A stretch of DNA of 64,000 bases, taken from assembly GCF_014646895.1 (NCBI RefSeq), contig NZ_BMOD01000009.1, forward strand, positions 62,001 through 126,000, read 5' to 3'. Source of the stretch: Deinococcus roseus. Lineage in GTDB: Bacteria; Deinococcota; Deinococci; Deinococcales; Deinococcaceae. This document shows positions 23,387-32,891 of this stretch, one piece after another. A model generated the notes under the pieces. The model did not search any database, had not been told where the DNA came from, and was given only the letters and a program-made list of their open reading frames with translations. The stretch's first letter is position 1, and each line of letters starts with the position of its first letter. The position numbers were made by a program, and so were the translations under genes.

Positions 23387-25990
23387 TCAGGATTCAAGGC
23401 CCTGCCCCAGTTCCAGCACCCCGCTCCACAACAGATGAAAACTGCTTTGCCTGAGCTGTTCCAGGGTTTCTGGCTCTGCCTGAAAGGCAGGGGTCAGGAG
23501 CACCCTTTCCATCCAGTGCTGGTCAGGGACGCTGCGCACCAGACCCAGGTGTTCCCGCAACCGGGTGGCCAGACCCAGGGCTTGCTCTGCCAGTTGCACC
23601 CGTTCCCCCTGCACGGCCAGCACCATGAAACTTTCCAGCACCAGCACCAGGGGCACCAGGTCCTGCAAGTGCTGACCGTGGCGGGTGTTTTCAGAAATGA
23701 GCCTCAGGGCGGTGGAAGTGTCTCCTTCCAGCAGCGCTGCACGGGTCAGGGCATCCAGGCTGAGCATCTTGCCTTTGCGGTCTGCCAGTTCCTGAAAGAG
23801 CACCAGGCTGTCTTCCAGCAAAGGGCTGGCCTGCTGCACCTGCCCTTCCAGCAGGTGCACCTGACCCAGTTGCAGGAGCACCATGGCAGTGCCGTGCTGG
23901 TCTTTCACCTGATCAAAGAGGTTGCTGGCCTGCTGGCCAAAACGCCGGGCTTCTGCAAGTTGCCCGCCTGCCAGGGTGACCTGTTGCAGGTGCATCAGGG
24001 AAATGGCAATGCCCTGCGTGTACTGGTGCTGCTGGCAGAGCACGTGTCCCTGCATGAAAGCTTGCCTGGCTTTTTCCCTGTGCTGGCCGTGCAATTCAAT
24101 CAGGCCCAGTGCGAACCACACGTTGGCCTGATACCAGTGCTGGGTGGAGGTCTGAAATTCTCCCAGGCTCTGGTGCAACAGGTGATGGGCTTCTGGGACC
24201 CTCCCCTGCCGGAGCCGGACCGCACCCAGCATGGCGGTGGCAAAGGAATGGGTTTCTGCTGACGTGGATTTTTGCAGGGCCAGGGTGGCGTGGTGCTCGG
24301 CCTGTTCGTTTTCACCCTGAAACCAGGCCAGACAGGCCACTTTGGTGTGCAGGGAGCCCTGCACATCTGCGGAAAGGTGTTCAAAGGTCAGCACCTGTTC
24401 AAGCTGCGTGCGTCCGGTGTGCCACAATCCCCGCAAATGCCAGAACACCCACAATTGATCTGCCAGAATGGCAATGCTGTGGGCTTCCTGTGCCCATTTC
24501 AGGGAGAACAGGGCCTGAATGTTGGGGTGTTCTTCACTGAGCTGGTCCAGCACCCTGGCCTGCTGCGGTCCCAGCAAACCTGGAAGCAGGGCAGACACCC
24601 GCTGTAGACAGGCCGCACCAAAGCGTTGCAGCACCGTCTGGTGGTCTGTGCTTTGCTGAAATGGGTGCTGCAAGGCCTGCTTGACGGTTTGCAACAAATG
24701 AAAACGCACAGTGTTGCCTGTGTGGGTTGTTTCCAGCAAATGGTGGGCAATCAAAACCTGCAGGTCTGGAAGCAATTGGCGGGTGGCTTCAGGTGTGCAC
24801 ACCTGCTGGATGCTTTGCAGATCAAAAGCGGCTGGAAAAATCGCAAGTTGCACCAGCAGCACCCTTTGCCGTTCCTGCAACAGGTTGAGGCTCCAGTCCA
24901 CCATGGCCTGCAGGGACTGGTGTCGGGAAGTGGTGCCGTTCAGTCCATGTTCCAGGTGCAGAACCTCCTGCAGGTGCTTTTCCATTTGAGCAAGGGACAG
25001 CACCCGGCCCTGCGAGGCCACCAGTTCCAGGGCCAGCGGCAAACCATCCAATTTGCGGCACAAGTTGAGGATGTTGCTGGCCGTCTGGGCATTCCATTCA
25101 AAAAAGGCCTGAACCTGCTGCAAGGTGCGGCAGAACAGCTGAATGGCCGGATGGTGGGCCACCTCTTCCAGGGCAGCATCTTGTGCAGGAAGCTGCAGGG
25201 GTTTCAAGGGAAATTCCTGCTCCTGGGGGTGGCGCAGGGACACCCGTGAAGTCACCAGCATCCTCAATTGTGGGGCTTCCTGCAGCAGCAAAGAAAGGGG
25301 CTTTGCAGCGGGCAGCAGGTGCTCAAAGTTGTCCAGCACCAGCAACGCCAGGCGGTTTCTGAAGTGTTGCACCAGCACTTCCAGTGGGCTGGCCTGACCT
25401 CTGGCCGGAAGGTTCAGGTTTTCCTGCAGGTGGGCCAGCAACTGCTCAGGATGCTGCAGCCGGGTGAGGTCCACCCAGTGTGCACCGTCTGGGAACTGGG
25501 CTTGCACCTCCTGAAACACAGCACGGGCCAGGCTGGTCTTGCCCACTCCACCCATGCCCGTCAGGGACACCCAGCGGCTTTGACCCGCAAACAGGCTGGC
25601 TTTCAGGGCTTGCATTTCGGCTTCCCGACCCAGCAAGCCCCTGGGGGTTTGCTGGGAAGTGGCTGGCGCTGCAATGTCAGACAGCAAAGCTTCTGCATCC
25701 AGTTGCAGCCTGTACCCAAAACCCGATTCACTGAGCAGAAAACGGGGCCGGGCCGGTTCAGGCTCTATTTTTTTGCGCAGCCGGTTGATGTAGACCCTCA
25801 GGTACTCGTGGTCCTCGCCGTGGGCCTCTCCCCACACCTGCGTGAGCAGGGCACGGTGGGACACGGCTGCACCCTGTCCCTGATCGATCAGGGCCGTCAA
25901 AACCATCCATTCGGTGGGCGACAGGGAAACCGTCTGTCCTTCCCGCAACAGTTGCCTGCGGGCAAGGTCAATGCTGAGTGTTACAGGCAT
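23387..25990 (-). CDS. AfsR-like regulator: wHTH, NB-ARC ATPase and TPR
   Basis: An 867-residue cytoplasmic STAND-type regulator. Residues 1-100 form an OmpR-like winged helix (SPTEWMVLTALIDQG, EYLRVYINRLRKKIEP, SESGFGYRL). The NTPase follows with Walker A GMGGVGKTSLA near residue 140, and LALLVLDNFEHLL as Walker B. From about residue 480 there are TPR-like helical repeats. Such proteins couple signal binding by the repeats to DNA binding by the winged helix. No clear ribosome site precedes the ATG. It diverges from the DUF4832 lipoprotein gene across 165 bases, so that gene is a natural candidate target. Confidence 0.85.
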   Translation of the reverse strand: MPVTLSIDLARRQLLREGQTVSLSPTEWMVLTALIDQGQGAAVSHRALLTQVWGEAHGEDHEYLRVYINRLRKKIEPEPARPRFLLSESGFGYRLQLDAEALLSDIAAPATSQQTPRGLLGREAEMQALKASLFAGQSRWVSLTGMGGVGKTSLARAVFQEVQAQFPDGAHWVDLTRLQHPEQLLAHLQENLNLPARGQASPLEVLVQHFRNRLALLVLDNFEHLLPAAKPLSLLLQEAPQLRMLVTSRVSLRHPQEQEFPLKPLQLPAQDAALEEVAHHPAIQLFCRTLQQVQAFFEWNAQTASNILNLCRKLDGLPLALELVASQGRVLSLAQMEKHLQEVLHLEHGLNGTTSRHQSLQAMVDWSLNLLQERQRVLLVQLAIFPAAFDLQSIQQVCTPEATRQLLPDLQVLIAHHLLETTHTGNTVRFHLLQTVKQALQHPFQQSTDHQTVLQRFGAACLQRVSALLPGLLGPQQARVLDQLSEEHPNIQALFSLKWAQEAHSIAILADQLWVFWHLRGLWHTGRTQLEQVLTFEHLSADVQGSLHTKVACLAWFQGENEQAEHHATLALQKSTSAETHSFATAMLGAVRLRQGRVPEAHHLLHQSLGEFQTSTQHWYQANVWFALGLIELHGQHREKARQAFMQGHVLCQQHQYTQGIAISLMHLQQVTLAGGQLAEARRFGQQASNLFDQVKDQHGTAMVLLQLGQVHLLEGQVQQASPLLEDSLVLFQELADRKGKMLSLDALTRAALLEGDTSTALRLISENTRHGQHLQDLVPLVLVLESFMVLAVQGERVQLAEQALGLATRLREHLGLVRSVPDQHWMERVLLTPAFQAEPETLEQLRQSSFHLLWSGVLELGQGLES

Positions 25991-26155
25991 CTGGGGGCTG
26001 CCGATCTGGTGTTTATGTTTTGTTTATTCGAAAGCCGTGACACCTTTGTTACCATTTTGCTGGAAGTTCACCCGCAATTCCAGAACCCTCTGTTGATCCC
26101 TGGCAAAAGGACAGCCTGTTCTTTTGGCCAACATCCATCCACAAGGAGAAAATTC

Positions 26156-27715
26156 ATGTTCAAACCCCAGAAACTGCTGATGCTCTCGGTGGTGTTGACC
26201 GCCTGTGCCCACAACATCCCCTCTCAAACCGTACAAACCCAGGCCCTGCCTTACCAGGTGCTGCGCCCCGTACAACTCGATCCGCTGGATGTGCAGGTCA
26301 GCAATCCCAGAAGTGGCTTGTTCACCTGGTTTGGCAACCGTTTCATTCTGCCGCCCCTTTCCGGAGTGGGGCCTTCCAGAGACAATTACTTTCGCACGCT
26401 CTGGAAGCACCTGGAGGTCCCGGACACCAGCCGTCCCCTGCTGCCCAACAAAAAGTACCCCTGCAAGTACGATTTCAGCTGGCTGGACAGCAAATTTCAG
26501 GCCCTGCAGCCCGGAGAGCGTCTGGGCATCCGCCTGCAACCCATGCTGGGCATGAATGAAGCGGCCTACCCCCCCAACATCGACAAAAACCTTGCCAACG
26601 ACGACTGGCAACTTGATGACCGCTATGGGGTGCCCACCTGCGGCCCTGACGAGCTGGGCCAGTGGTACGAAAACAAGGTGTATGTTCCCAAATGGGGAGA
26701 TGCCACCTTCCAGAACCGTTTAACCGGGTTCTACAAAGCCCTGGCAGAACGCTACGATGGACACGCTGGCCTGTCCTTTCTGGACATCGGGACTTACGGG
26801 TTCTGGGGCGAATGGCACCTGTATGGCCTGCCCGAATCCTACAAGGCCACCGAACCCCAGAAGAAAATCCTGGCCGATGCCATGCTGAGCACCTTCCGCA
26901 CCACCCCCCTCCTGATGATGGTCAACCAGACCGACACCCTGGAGTATGCTCTGGGCCTCACCCCCACTTCCCGTGTGGGCTGGCGTTCAGATTCGCTGGG
27001 CTGGGAAGAATTCAATGTGGCCATCGAGCGCTGCCGTGCCCGAATCACCTGCAAAACCCTCTTTGATGAACGCTATAAATTCGCTCCCACCGTGACTGAA
27101 TTCTCTCCTTCCGAGGAAAGCGACCCCCGTCACAGCTGGGGCACCAACCCCCAGACCGGAACGTCCGCTTTCCTGCAACGGGCTTTCACCGAGGCGGTCC
27201 GCTACCATTCCAGCCTGGTGCCCAACGGCAACCTGTTGCGCAAAACCGCCAGTGAAACCACCGTGATCAAGTGGGAGGTGCTCACGGAACCCGAGCGCCA
27301 GCAGGTGAAACAACTGCAGGCGACCCTGGGCTTCAAACCCACCATCGATCAGGTGACCCTCACCCCTCTGGACACAGGCGGATTCAGAATCCAATCCCGC
27401 TGGAAAAACCTGGGCACCACCCCTGCACTGGACAGCTGGAAACCCCTGTGGTGCATTCGCAACGCAGCAGGCACTGTGGTGCACTCCCAGTGGATCAACA
27501 TCAACCTGAAAAACCTCACTCCAGACCGCATCCCTTACATCAACGATGACCTGCCTGCCCTGCCATCTGGAACCTACACCCTGGAAATCAGCATCACCGA
27601 CAGCCGCACCCTGCCTGCAGACCAGGAACGGTACCGCCTGAAACCCCTGATGCTTTCCTTGCAAGGGCAGCTTCCAGATGGGGCTTACAACCTGGGCCAG
27701 TTCACCTTGCCCTGA
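26156..27715 (+). CDS. DUF4832-type lipoprotein
   Basis: A 519-residue exported protein with lipobox VVLTACAH. The central region looks like a TIM-barrel hydrolase fold, with YDFSWLDSKFQAL, LGIRLQPMLG and LSFLDIGTYGFWGEWHLYG. The C-terminal domain has beta-sandwich character (FRIQSRWKNLGTTPALDSW and SGTYTLEISITD). This matches DUF4832 proteins, which resemble glycoside hydrolases, but no activity can be assigned. AAGGAG lies seven bases before the ATG. The open frame continues far upstream, but that part overlaps the divergent regulator and has no start support. Confidence 0.75.
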   Translation: MFKPQKLLMLSVVLTACAHNIPSQTVQTQALPYQVLRPVQLDPLDVQVSNPRSGLFTWFGNRFILPPLSGVGPSRDNYFRTLWKHLEVPDTSRPLLPNKKYPCKYDFSWLDSKFQALQPGERLGIRLQPMLGMNEAAYPPNIDKNLANDDWQLDDRYGVPTCGPDELGQWYENKVYVPKWGDATFQNRLTGFYKALAERYDGHAGLSFLDIGTYGFWGEWHLYGLPESYKATEPQKKILADAMLSTFRTTPLLMMVNQTDTLEYALGLTPTSRVGWRSDSLGWEEFNVAIERCRARITCKTLFDERYKFAPTVTEFSPSEESDPRHSWGTNPQTGTSAFLQRAFTEAVRYHSSLVPNGNLLRKTASETTVIKWEVLTEPERQQVKQLQATLGFKPTIDQVTLTPLDTGGFRIQSRWKNLGTTPALDSWKPLWCIRNAAGTVVHSQWININLKNLTPDRIPYINDDLPALPSGTYTLEISITDSRTLPADQERYRLKPLMLSLQGQLPDGAYNLGQFTLP

Positions 27716-27730
27716 AGTGCAGCAAACCAG

Positions 27731-27765
27731 AGGGCAGGCCCATGGTGGGCCTGCCCTGCCTTTTT
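27731..27765 (+). terminator. intrinsic terminator
   Basis: AGGGCAGGCCCA and TGGGCCTGCCCT form a strong stem around a three-base loop, followed by GCC and five T. It lies between convergent genes and ends the DUF4832 gene. Confidence 0.85.
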
Positions 27766-27778
27766 GCGAAATGTGGAT

Positions 27779-30700
27779 TCAGTTCTGGTTTTCCAGCATG
27801 AGGTTGATTTTTTCAGCCTCCACCGGAGGGCTGAACAGGTACCCCTGAGCATATTCACAGCCATGCTGCAACAAGAATTGCCGCTGGTGCTCGGTTTCCA
27901 CCCCTTCGGCAATCACCTCCAGGTCCAGGGTTTTGCCCAGGCTGAGAATGGCTTCCACCAGTTTGCTGGAATCGTGAAGCTGTTTCTTGCTGGCCCCCAT
28001 GCCGGTCAGGAAGGAGCGGTCAATTTTCAGGGTGGTGATGGGCAGCTGATGCAGGTAACTCAGCGAAGAATATCCAGTGCCAAAGTCATCAATCTCCACC
28101 GAAATGCCCTGTGCCCGCAGGGCATTCAACACCTCAATGGTGTGCTGGAAATCGGCAATCATGGCACTCTCGGTGATTTCCAGCCTGAGCAGGTGGGGGG
28201 GCAAACCGTATTCCTGCAGCAGTGCTGGCACCAGCATGGTCAGGTCCTGCTTGTGAAATTGCCTTGCAGAGATGTTGACGCTGACCGGGAGCATGAAGCC
28301 CTGCGCCTGCCAGATCTGGGCTTGCTGGCAGGCCATTTTCAGCACCGCCTCTCCCAGGGGGAGAATGGCTCCGGTTTCTTCTGCCAGGGGAATGAAGCGC
28401 ATGGGGGAAACCCTTCCCAGACCGGGATGCTCCCAGCGCACCAGGGCTTCCACTTCACGGATTTTTCCACTGTGCAAATCCACCCTGGGCTGATACAGCA
28501 AAAAGAATTCCTCCCGTTCAATGCCCCTTCGGATGCCGTTCTCGATGATCATGCGTTCATGCAAGAGGGTGTTCATCTGGGATTCAAAGAACTGGTAGTT
28601 GTTGCGGCCTTCCTGCTTGCTGCGGTTGAGGGCGGTATCGGCATGCTGAATGAGTTCTTCGGGGGTGCTGCCATCCTGGGGGTACACGCTGATCCCCATG
28701 CTGCCCGTGATGAAAAACTCCTGCCCCTCAATCAAAAATGGCTGCCTGAAGCTGTCCAGAATGCGACTGGCCACCAGTGCTGCATCCTGACTGAGCTGCA
28801 ATTCAGAGAGCAGCAGCACGAATTCATCTCCGCCCTGCCTGCTGATGGTGTCTCCGGGCCGGATGCACCCCTTCAGGCGTTCGGTCACCAGGGTGAGCAT
28901 CTGGTCTCCGAAAGCGTGCCCGTAGGTGTCATTGATGATCTTGAACTGGTCCAGGTCCAGCAGCACCACCCCAAGGTTCAGGCCACTGCGGGCGGCATGC
29001 TGGATGGCCTGGCCCAGGCGGTCCAGCAGGAGTTGCCGGTTGGGCAGTCCGGTCAGGGGGTCATGGTAGGCCAGGTAATGGAGCCGGGCCTGCAGGGTTT
29101 TGGTGTGGGTGATGTCCTCGGAGAGCCGCACAAAGTGCTCCACTTCACCCTGACCATCCCGGATGGGGAAAGCAGAGACTTTTTCCCATTGCACTTCTCC
29201 TCCGTGTTGCAGGCTTTGCAGTTCGCCCTGCCAGGTTTGTCCGGCTTTCAGGGCCTCCCACATTTCCTGCCAGACGTTCAGGTCCTGTGGATCAGCGGTT
29301 TCTGCAGCACCATGCAAATTCAGGTAACGCTGGTTGGCATACTCCAGCTGTCCTGCAGGGTCGGTGACCACCACCATGGAAGGGGAATCTTCCACCACCT
29401 GGGACAGCAGGCGCATCTGGGCCTCACGGCGGCGTTCCTCGGTGAGGTCAGAAACCACCACCAGAATTTCATTGAAGGCCTGTTCTTTGGAATGCACCGG
29501 AACGCAGGTGATCTGGTAGGTGGCTTTCAGCAAAGCGGAATGCACTTCACGGGTCTGCACACTGATGGTGGTCTTGCAGGCCTCCATCAACTCTATGAGG
29601 GCCACAAAAGCCTCTGCAAACGGGTCGGCGTGCAGGCCAGCATTCTCCCAGATGTCCTTGCCAATCAGTTGCTGGGGGTGTTCAGCTCCAACCATTTGCG
29701 CTCCGGCACGGTTGACGTACAGCATGCGAAAATCCAGGTCCACAATGGCAAAAATGCCCGGAAAGTGGTCCATGGAGGTGTGCAGCCTGCGCTCAGCTTC
29801 CAGTCGGGCCTGGTTGGCCTTGCGGTGCTCGGTGCGGTCCGTGCCCACACACTGGATCTCTGAGGGGCGACCCGTTGCCCCCCTCACCGCAACAAATTCG
29901 CATTCCAGATCCCGCAGTTCTCCATGTGGATCGGTCAGGCGCACCGTGATGGGGAAAGGTTGACCGGGCTGCTCCAGGCACTGCTGGGTCAGTTCGATCA
30001 CTTTCTGCTGCTCTGCAGGCAACAGCAGGTCGTAGATGGTGAAGGTCAGGAAAGTCTGCTCGTTGAAGCCAAAAGCTTTCAGGAACGCCTGATTGACAAA
30101 AGTGAACTGTCCCCTCAGGTCGGTGCGCAGCAAAAAGGTGCTCTGGGATTGCACCAGGGAGCGCTGGCGGGCTTCCCGCTGGGCCAGGTCTTCTTCCAGT
30201 TGCTTGCGCAGCTGGTTGCCATGCAGGTGGTCAAGCGCAAAAGACAGGTCTCTGGACAGTTCAGACAGCAGGTTGTCAATGTCTGGCTCAAAAAAATCAG
30301 GTTCTTCGGCAAAGAAGTTCAGGCAACCCATCACCTGGCCATGCAACCTGAGCGGATAGGCCGCTGCCGAGTGCAATCCTTTGGCCTGCAAGATGGACGC
30401 CCAGGGGCGGGTGACTTCGCTGCTGGTGGTGTCTGAAACCACCACTGCACGGTCTTGCAACACCGCACGGGAAGACATGCCCTGATGGTTCGTCTGGTCG
30501 CTCAGGTCAATGCGCAGGGTGCCCAGGGGCAACAGGCTGTCTTCACTGCAAACGGCGGTCCGCAGGGTTCGTCCATCCGGGTCCAGTTCGGAGATCCAGG
30601 CCAGGCGCAAACCACCCTGGTGAACGGCCACCTGACAGACCTGGCCATACAATTCTTCGCGGCTTCTGGCCCGCACCATCACCTTGTTGATCTCGGAGAG

Positions 30701-32710
30701 CAGGGTGTACAGGCGGTTGAGTTTCAGCAGTTTCTGTTCGGCATGCTTGATCAGTCCGATGTCCCGGCTGGAAGACAGGATCAGATCCACCTCACCTCTG
30801 GCATCCAGCACCGGAACCAGCTGGGTGAGCCAGCGCACCGTGCGGGACCCCAGGTGCAGGATCTCCTCGAACTGCACGGCTTCACAGGTGGCAGCGCAGA
30901 TGCGGTGGTAGCTCTCCCGGACCTGGGCAGGACCTTCCGGGAAAAAATCCCTGGCGGTGTGGCCCACCACCTGATGCTCTTGAAATCCAGTCTGGGCCAG
31001 CCACACCGAATTCACCTGCTGGTAGGTGAACCGTCCGCCCTTTTCCACATGCACCATCGCAATGGAATCTCTGGCGTGCTCAAACAGACCCTGGAACACC
31101 CGGGCATGTTCAAACACCTGCTGCTGGGCCTGCTGGCGTTCAATGGCCACAGCAGCAATGGCCGCCAGCCTTTGTCCTGCCGTGTTCAACCACTCTGGGA
31201 AGCCATGGTGGCTCTGGCTTTCCACAGACAGCACCCCCAGCAAACCCTGGTTTTGCCCCAGGATGGGAAGGCAGAACACCGATCCGGCTTCCGGGGTGTG
31301 GGGCAAATTCAGGGCCACTGCCTGCCCGAAATGGGCGTCCCGGACCTGTCCTGGCATGGCTGCCACCACGGCAGGCTCGAAGGCATGTGTGGCCGCTTCT
31401 GCCAGCAGCACCCGTTCAGCAGCAGAGAAACTTGGGCTGGCCGCCAGTTGCATGGTGCCAGAACCCTCCAGCAGCAACACCGAGGCCCGGATGTTGTGGT
31501 GCAACCCTTCAAGCTGGTGGCACAACTGGTTCAGGGCTTCGGTCAGTGAGGAATTGTGCACCAGACGGGTGAGGATCTGGTTTTCGGCTTGCTGCAACTG
31601 CTGGTGCAGGTACTGCTGGGTGTGGTCCTGAAACACATACACAAAATGGGAAATTTCACCTGCAGCGCTGCGCACCGGGGTGATGGTCCAGCCCGCGTAC
31701 ATCTGGTGCCCGTTTTTTCCGGTCAAAAAAGAACTTCCTGCTGCAGATTCCCCCTTGAGCAGGGTGTCCCGCACCCTCAGGCTGGTTTCCGGGCCAAACT
31801 GGGGGTTCAGCAGTTCTTTGAGGCGGTGGTGCAGGGCCTCATTCAGGCGGTAGCCCAGCAGGCGCTCAAAGGCCTGATTGACGTACAACACCTGCGCAAC
31901 TCCTCCATCCAGGTTGCTGAGCGTGATGGCCACGGCACTTTCGGCCTGTTCCACAGCCACCGACAGCAGTTTCTCTTGCTGCTCGGCTTCAATGCGCGCG
32001 GTGATGTCTCTGGCCACCCCTTCAATGGCCACCAGCACCCCATCTTCATGCACCGGGTGGTTGTGCTGCTCGATCCACACCACCCGTCCGTCCCGGTGCA
32101 TGAACCGCAGCACCAGATGGTGGGCTTCTTCAGGGTGGGAACGCACGTGTTGCAACAGGGGGCGGTCATCGGGATGAATCAATTTGGCGTTGAGGTCCGG
32201 GTTCTGGTAGCACTCCTCGGGGGTGTAACCGGTCATGGCCGTGATGCCCTTTGACACGTACTCAAACCCAATGCGAGGTGACAGCCGGAACCGGTAAATG
32301 CACTCGGGAATCTGGTCAAAGAACTGCGGAACGCTCTGTCGACTCAGGGGCGTGCGGGCAGCCGCTGCCCCTGCAGCCTGCTGCAAAGCCTGTTGCAAGC
32401 ACAGCAGGTCAGAAGTCTGAAAAACCGAAAAACCCTGCACCCATTCAGGCAAACTGGGGGTGTTCTGCAACACAAAAACAGCCAGTGCAGGATGCAGGTG
32501 CTGCAGGTGCAGATGCCCAGCCTCCAGGGTGCTGGACTCCAGAAACAGCACAGGGTGTTCTGAAAGGTGTGCGCTTTCCAGGATGTGTTGGAGGTTTGCA
32601 AGAGAAACATGTTGGATTTGATAAGCACCCAGCATTTGCAGCAGGGCCAGAACGCTGCGCTGAAGATCTGTGTGCTCAAGGGCAAGGAAAGCAACCGGCA
32701 GGTTGGGCAT
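27779..32710 (-). CDS. multi-PAS/GAF GGDEF-EAL cyclic-di-GMP protein
   Basis: A 1643-residue soluble signalling protein. In order: a receiver-like but degenerate N-terminal domain (about 1-115), PAS, PAS, GAF, PAS, GAF, three more PAS domains, GGDEF near residue 1292 (intact RQGGDEF, with RPGD five residues before it as an inhibitory site) and EAL (EALVRWEHPGLG, DDFGTGYSS). Both catalytic signatures look complete, so it could make or break down cyclic di-GMP. I chose the ATG at 32710, where the receiver-like fold begins. A start at 32812 would add 34 unrelated residues. A TACAAT box (32793-32798, minus strand) may be its promoter. Confidence 0.87.
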   Translation of the reverse strand: MPNLPVAFLALEHTDLQRSVLALLQMLGAYQIQHVSLANLQHILESAHLSEHPVLFLESSTLEAGHLHLQHLHPALAVFVLQNTPSLPEWVQGFSVFQTSDLLCLQQALQQAAGAAAARTPLSRQSVPQFFDQIPECIYRFRLSPRIGFEYVSKGITAMTGYTPEECYQNPDLNAKLIHPDDRPLLQHVRSHPEEAHHLVLRFMHRDGRVVWIEQHNHPVHEDGVLVAIEGVARDITARIEAEQQEKLLSVAVEQAESAVAITLSNLDGGVAQVLYVNQAFERLLGYRLNEALHHRLKELLNPQFGPETSLRVRDTLLKGESAAGSSFLTGKNGHQMYAGWTITPVRSAAGEISHFVYVFQDHTQQYLHQQLQQAENQILTRLVHNSSLTEALNQLCHQLEGLHHNIRASVLLLEGSGTMQLAASPSFSAAERVLLAEAATHAFEPAVVAAMPGQVRDAHFGQAVALNLPHTPEAGSVFCLPILGQNQGLLGVLSVESQSHHGFPEWLNTAGQRLAAIAAVAIERQQAQQQVFEHARVFQGLFEHARDSIAMVHVEKGGRFTYQQVNSVWLAQTGFQEHQVVGHTARDFFPEGPAQVRESYHRICAATCEAVQFEEILHLGSRTVRWLTQLVPVLDARGEVDLILSSSRDIGLIKHAEQKLLKLNRLYTLLSEINKVMVRARSREELYGQVCQVAVHQGGLRLAWISELDPDGRTLRTAVCSEDSLLPLGTLRIDLSDQTNHQGMSSRAVLQDRAVVVSDTTSSEVTRPWASILQAKGLHSAAAYPLRLHGQVMGCLNFFAEEPDFFEPDIDNLLSELSRDLSFALDHLHGNQLRKQLEEDLAQREARQRSLVQSQSTFLLRTDLRGQFTFVNQAFLKAFGFNEQTFLTFTIYDLLLPAEQQKVIELTQQCLEQPGQPFPITVRLTDPHGELRDLECEFVAVRGATGRPSEIQCVGTDRTEHRKANQARLEAERRLHTSMDHFPGIFAIVDLDFRMLYVNRAGAQMVGAEHPQQLIGKDIWENAGLHADPFAEAFVALIELMEACKTTISVQTREVHSALLKATYQITCVPVHSKEQAFNEILVVVSDLTEERRREAQMRLLSQVVEDSPSMVVVTDPAGQLEYANQRYLNLHGAAETADPQDLNVWQEMWEALKAGQTWQGELQSLQHGGEVQWEKVSAFPIRDGQGEVEHFVRLSEDITHTKTLQARLHYLAYHDPLTGLPNRQLLLDRLGQAIQHAARSGLNLGVVLLDLDQFKIINDTYGHAFGDQMLTLVTERLKGCIRPGDTISRQGGDEFVLLLSELQLSQDAALVASRILDSFRQPFLIEGQEFFITGSMGISVYPQDGSTPEELIQHADTALNRSKQEGRNNYQFFESQMNTLLHERMIIENGIRRGIEREEFFLLYQPRVDLHSGKIREVEALVRWEHPGLGRVSPMRFIPLAEETGAILPLGEAVLKMACQQAQIWQAQGFMLPVSVNISARQFHKQDLTMLVPALLQEYGLPPHLLRLEITESAMIADFQHTIEVLNALRAQGISVEIDDFGTGYSSLSYLHQLPITTLKIDRSFLTGMGASKKQLHDSSKLVEAILSLGKTLDLEVIAEGVETEHQRQFLLQHGCEYAQGYLFSPPVEAEKINLMLENQN

Positions 32711-32891
32711 CTCAGGATCAGCTCCAGGTTGAATTGGGAATCCTGCGGCCAGAGGTCCGAAGGAGGCGATGAGGCAATGGGACGACCCTTCAATTGTAGC
32801 AGACACCACCAAAGAGCGGAAATTCAGCTTCCAGCACAGAGAACAGATCCCTCAGATGTTCAGACCCAGCATGCTGGAATATGCTGAAAGC

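Noticed and set aside
25268..26155. In-frame upstream extension of the DUF4832 lipoprotein
   Set aside because: It would bury the signal peptide and overlap the divergent regulator. The AAGGAG-preceded ATG at 26156 starts exactly at the lipoprotein signal.
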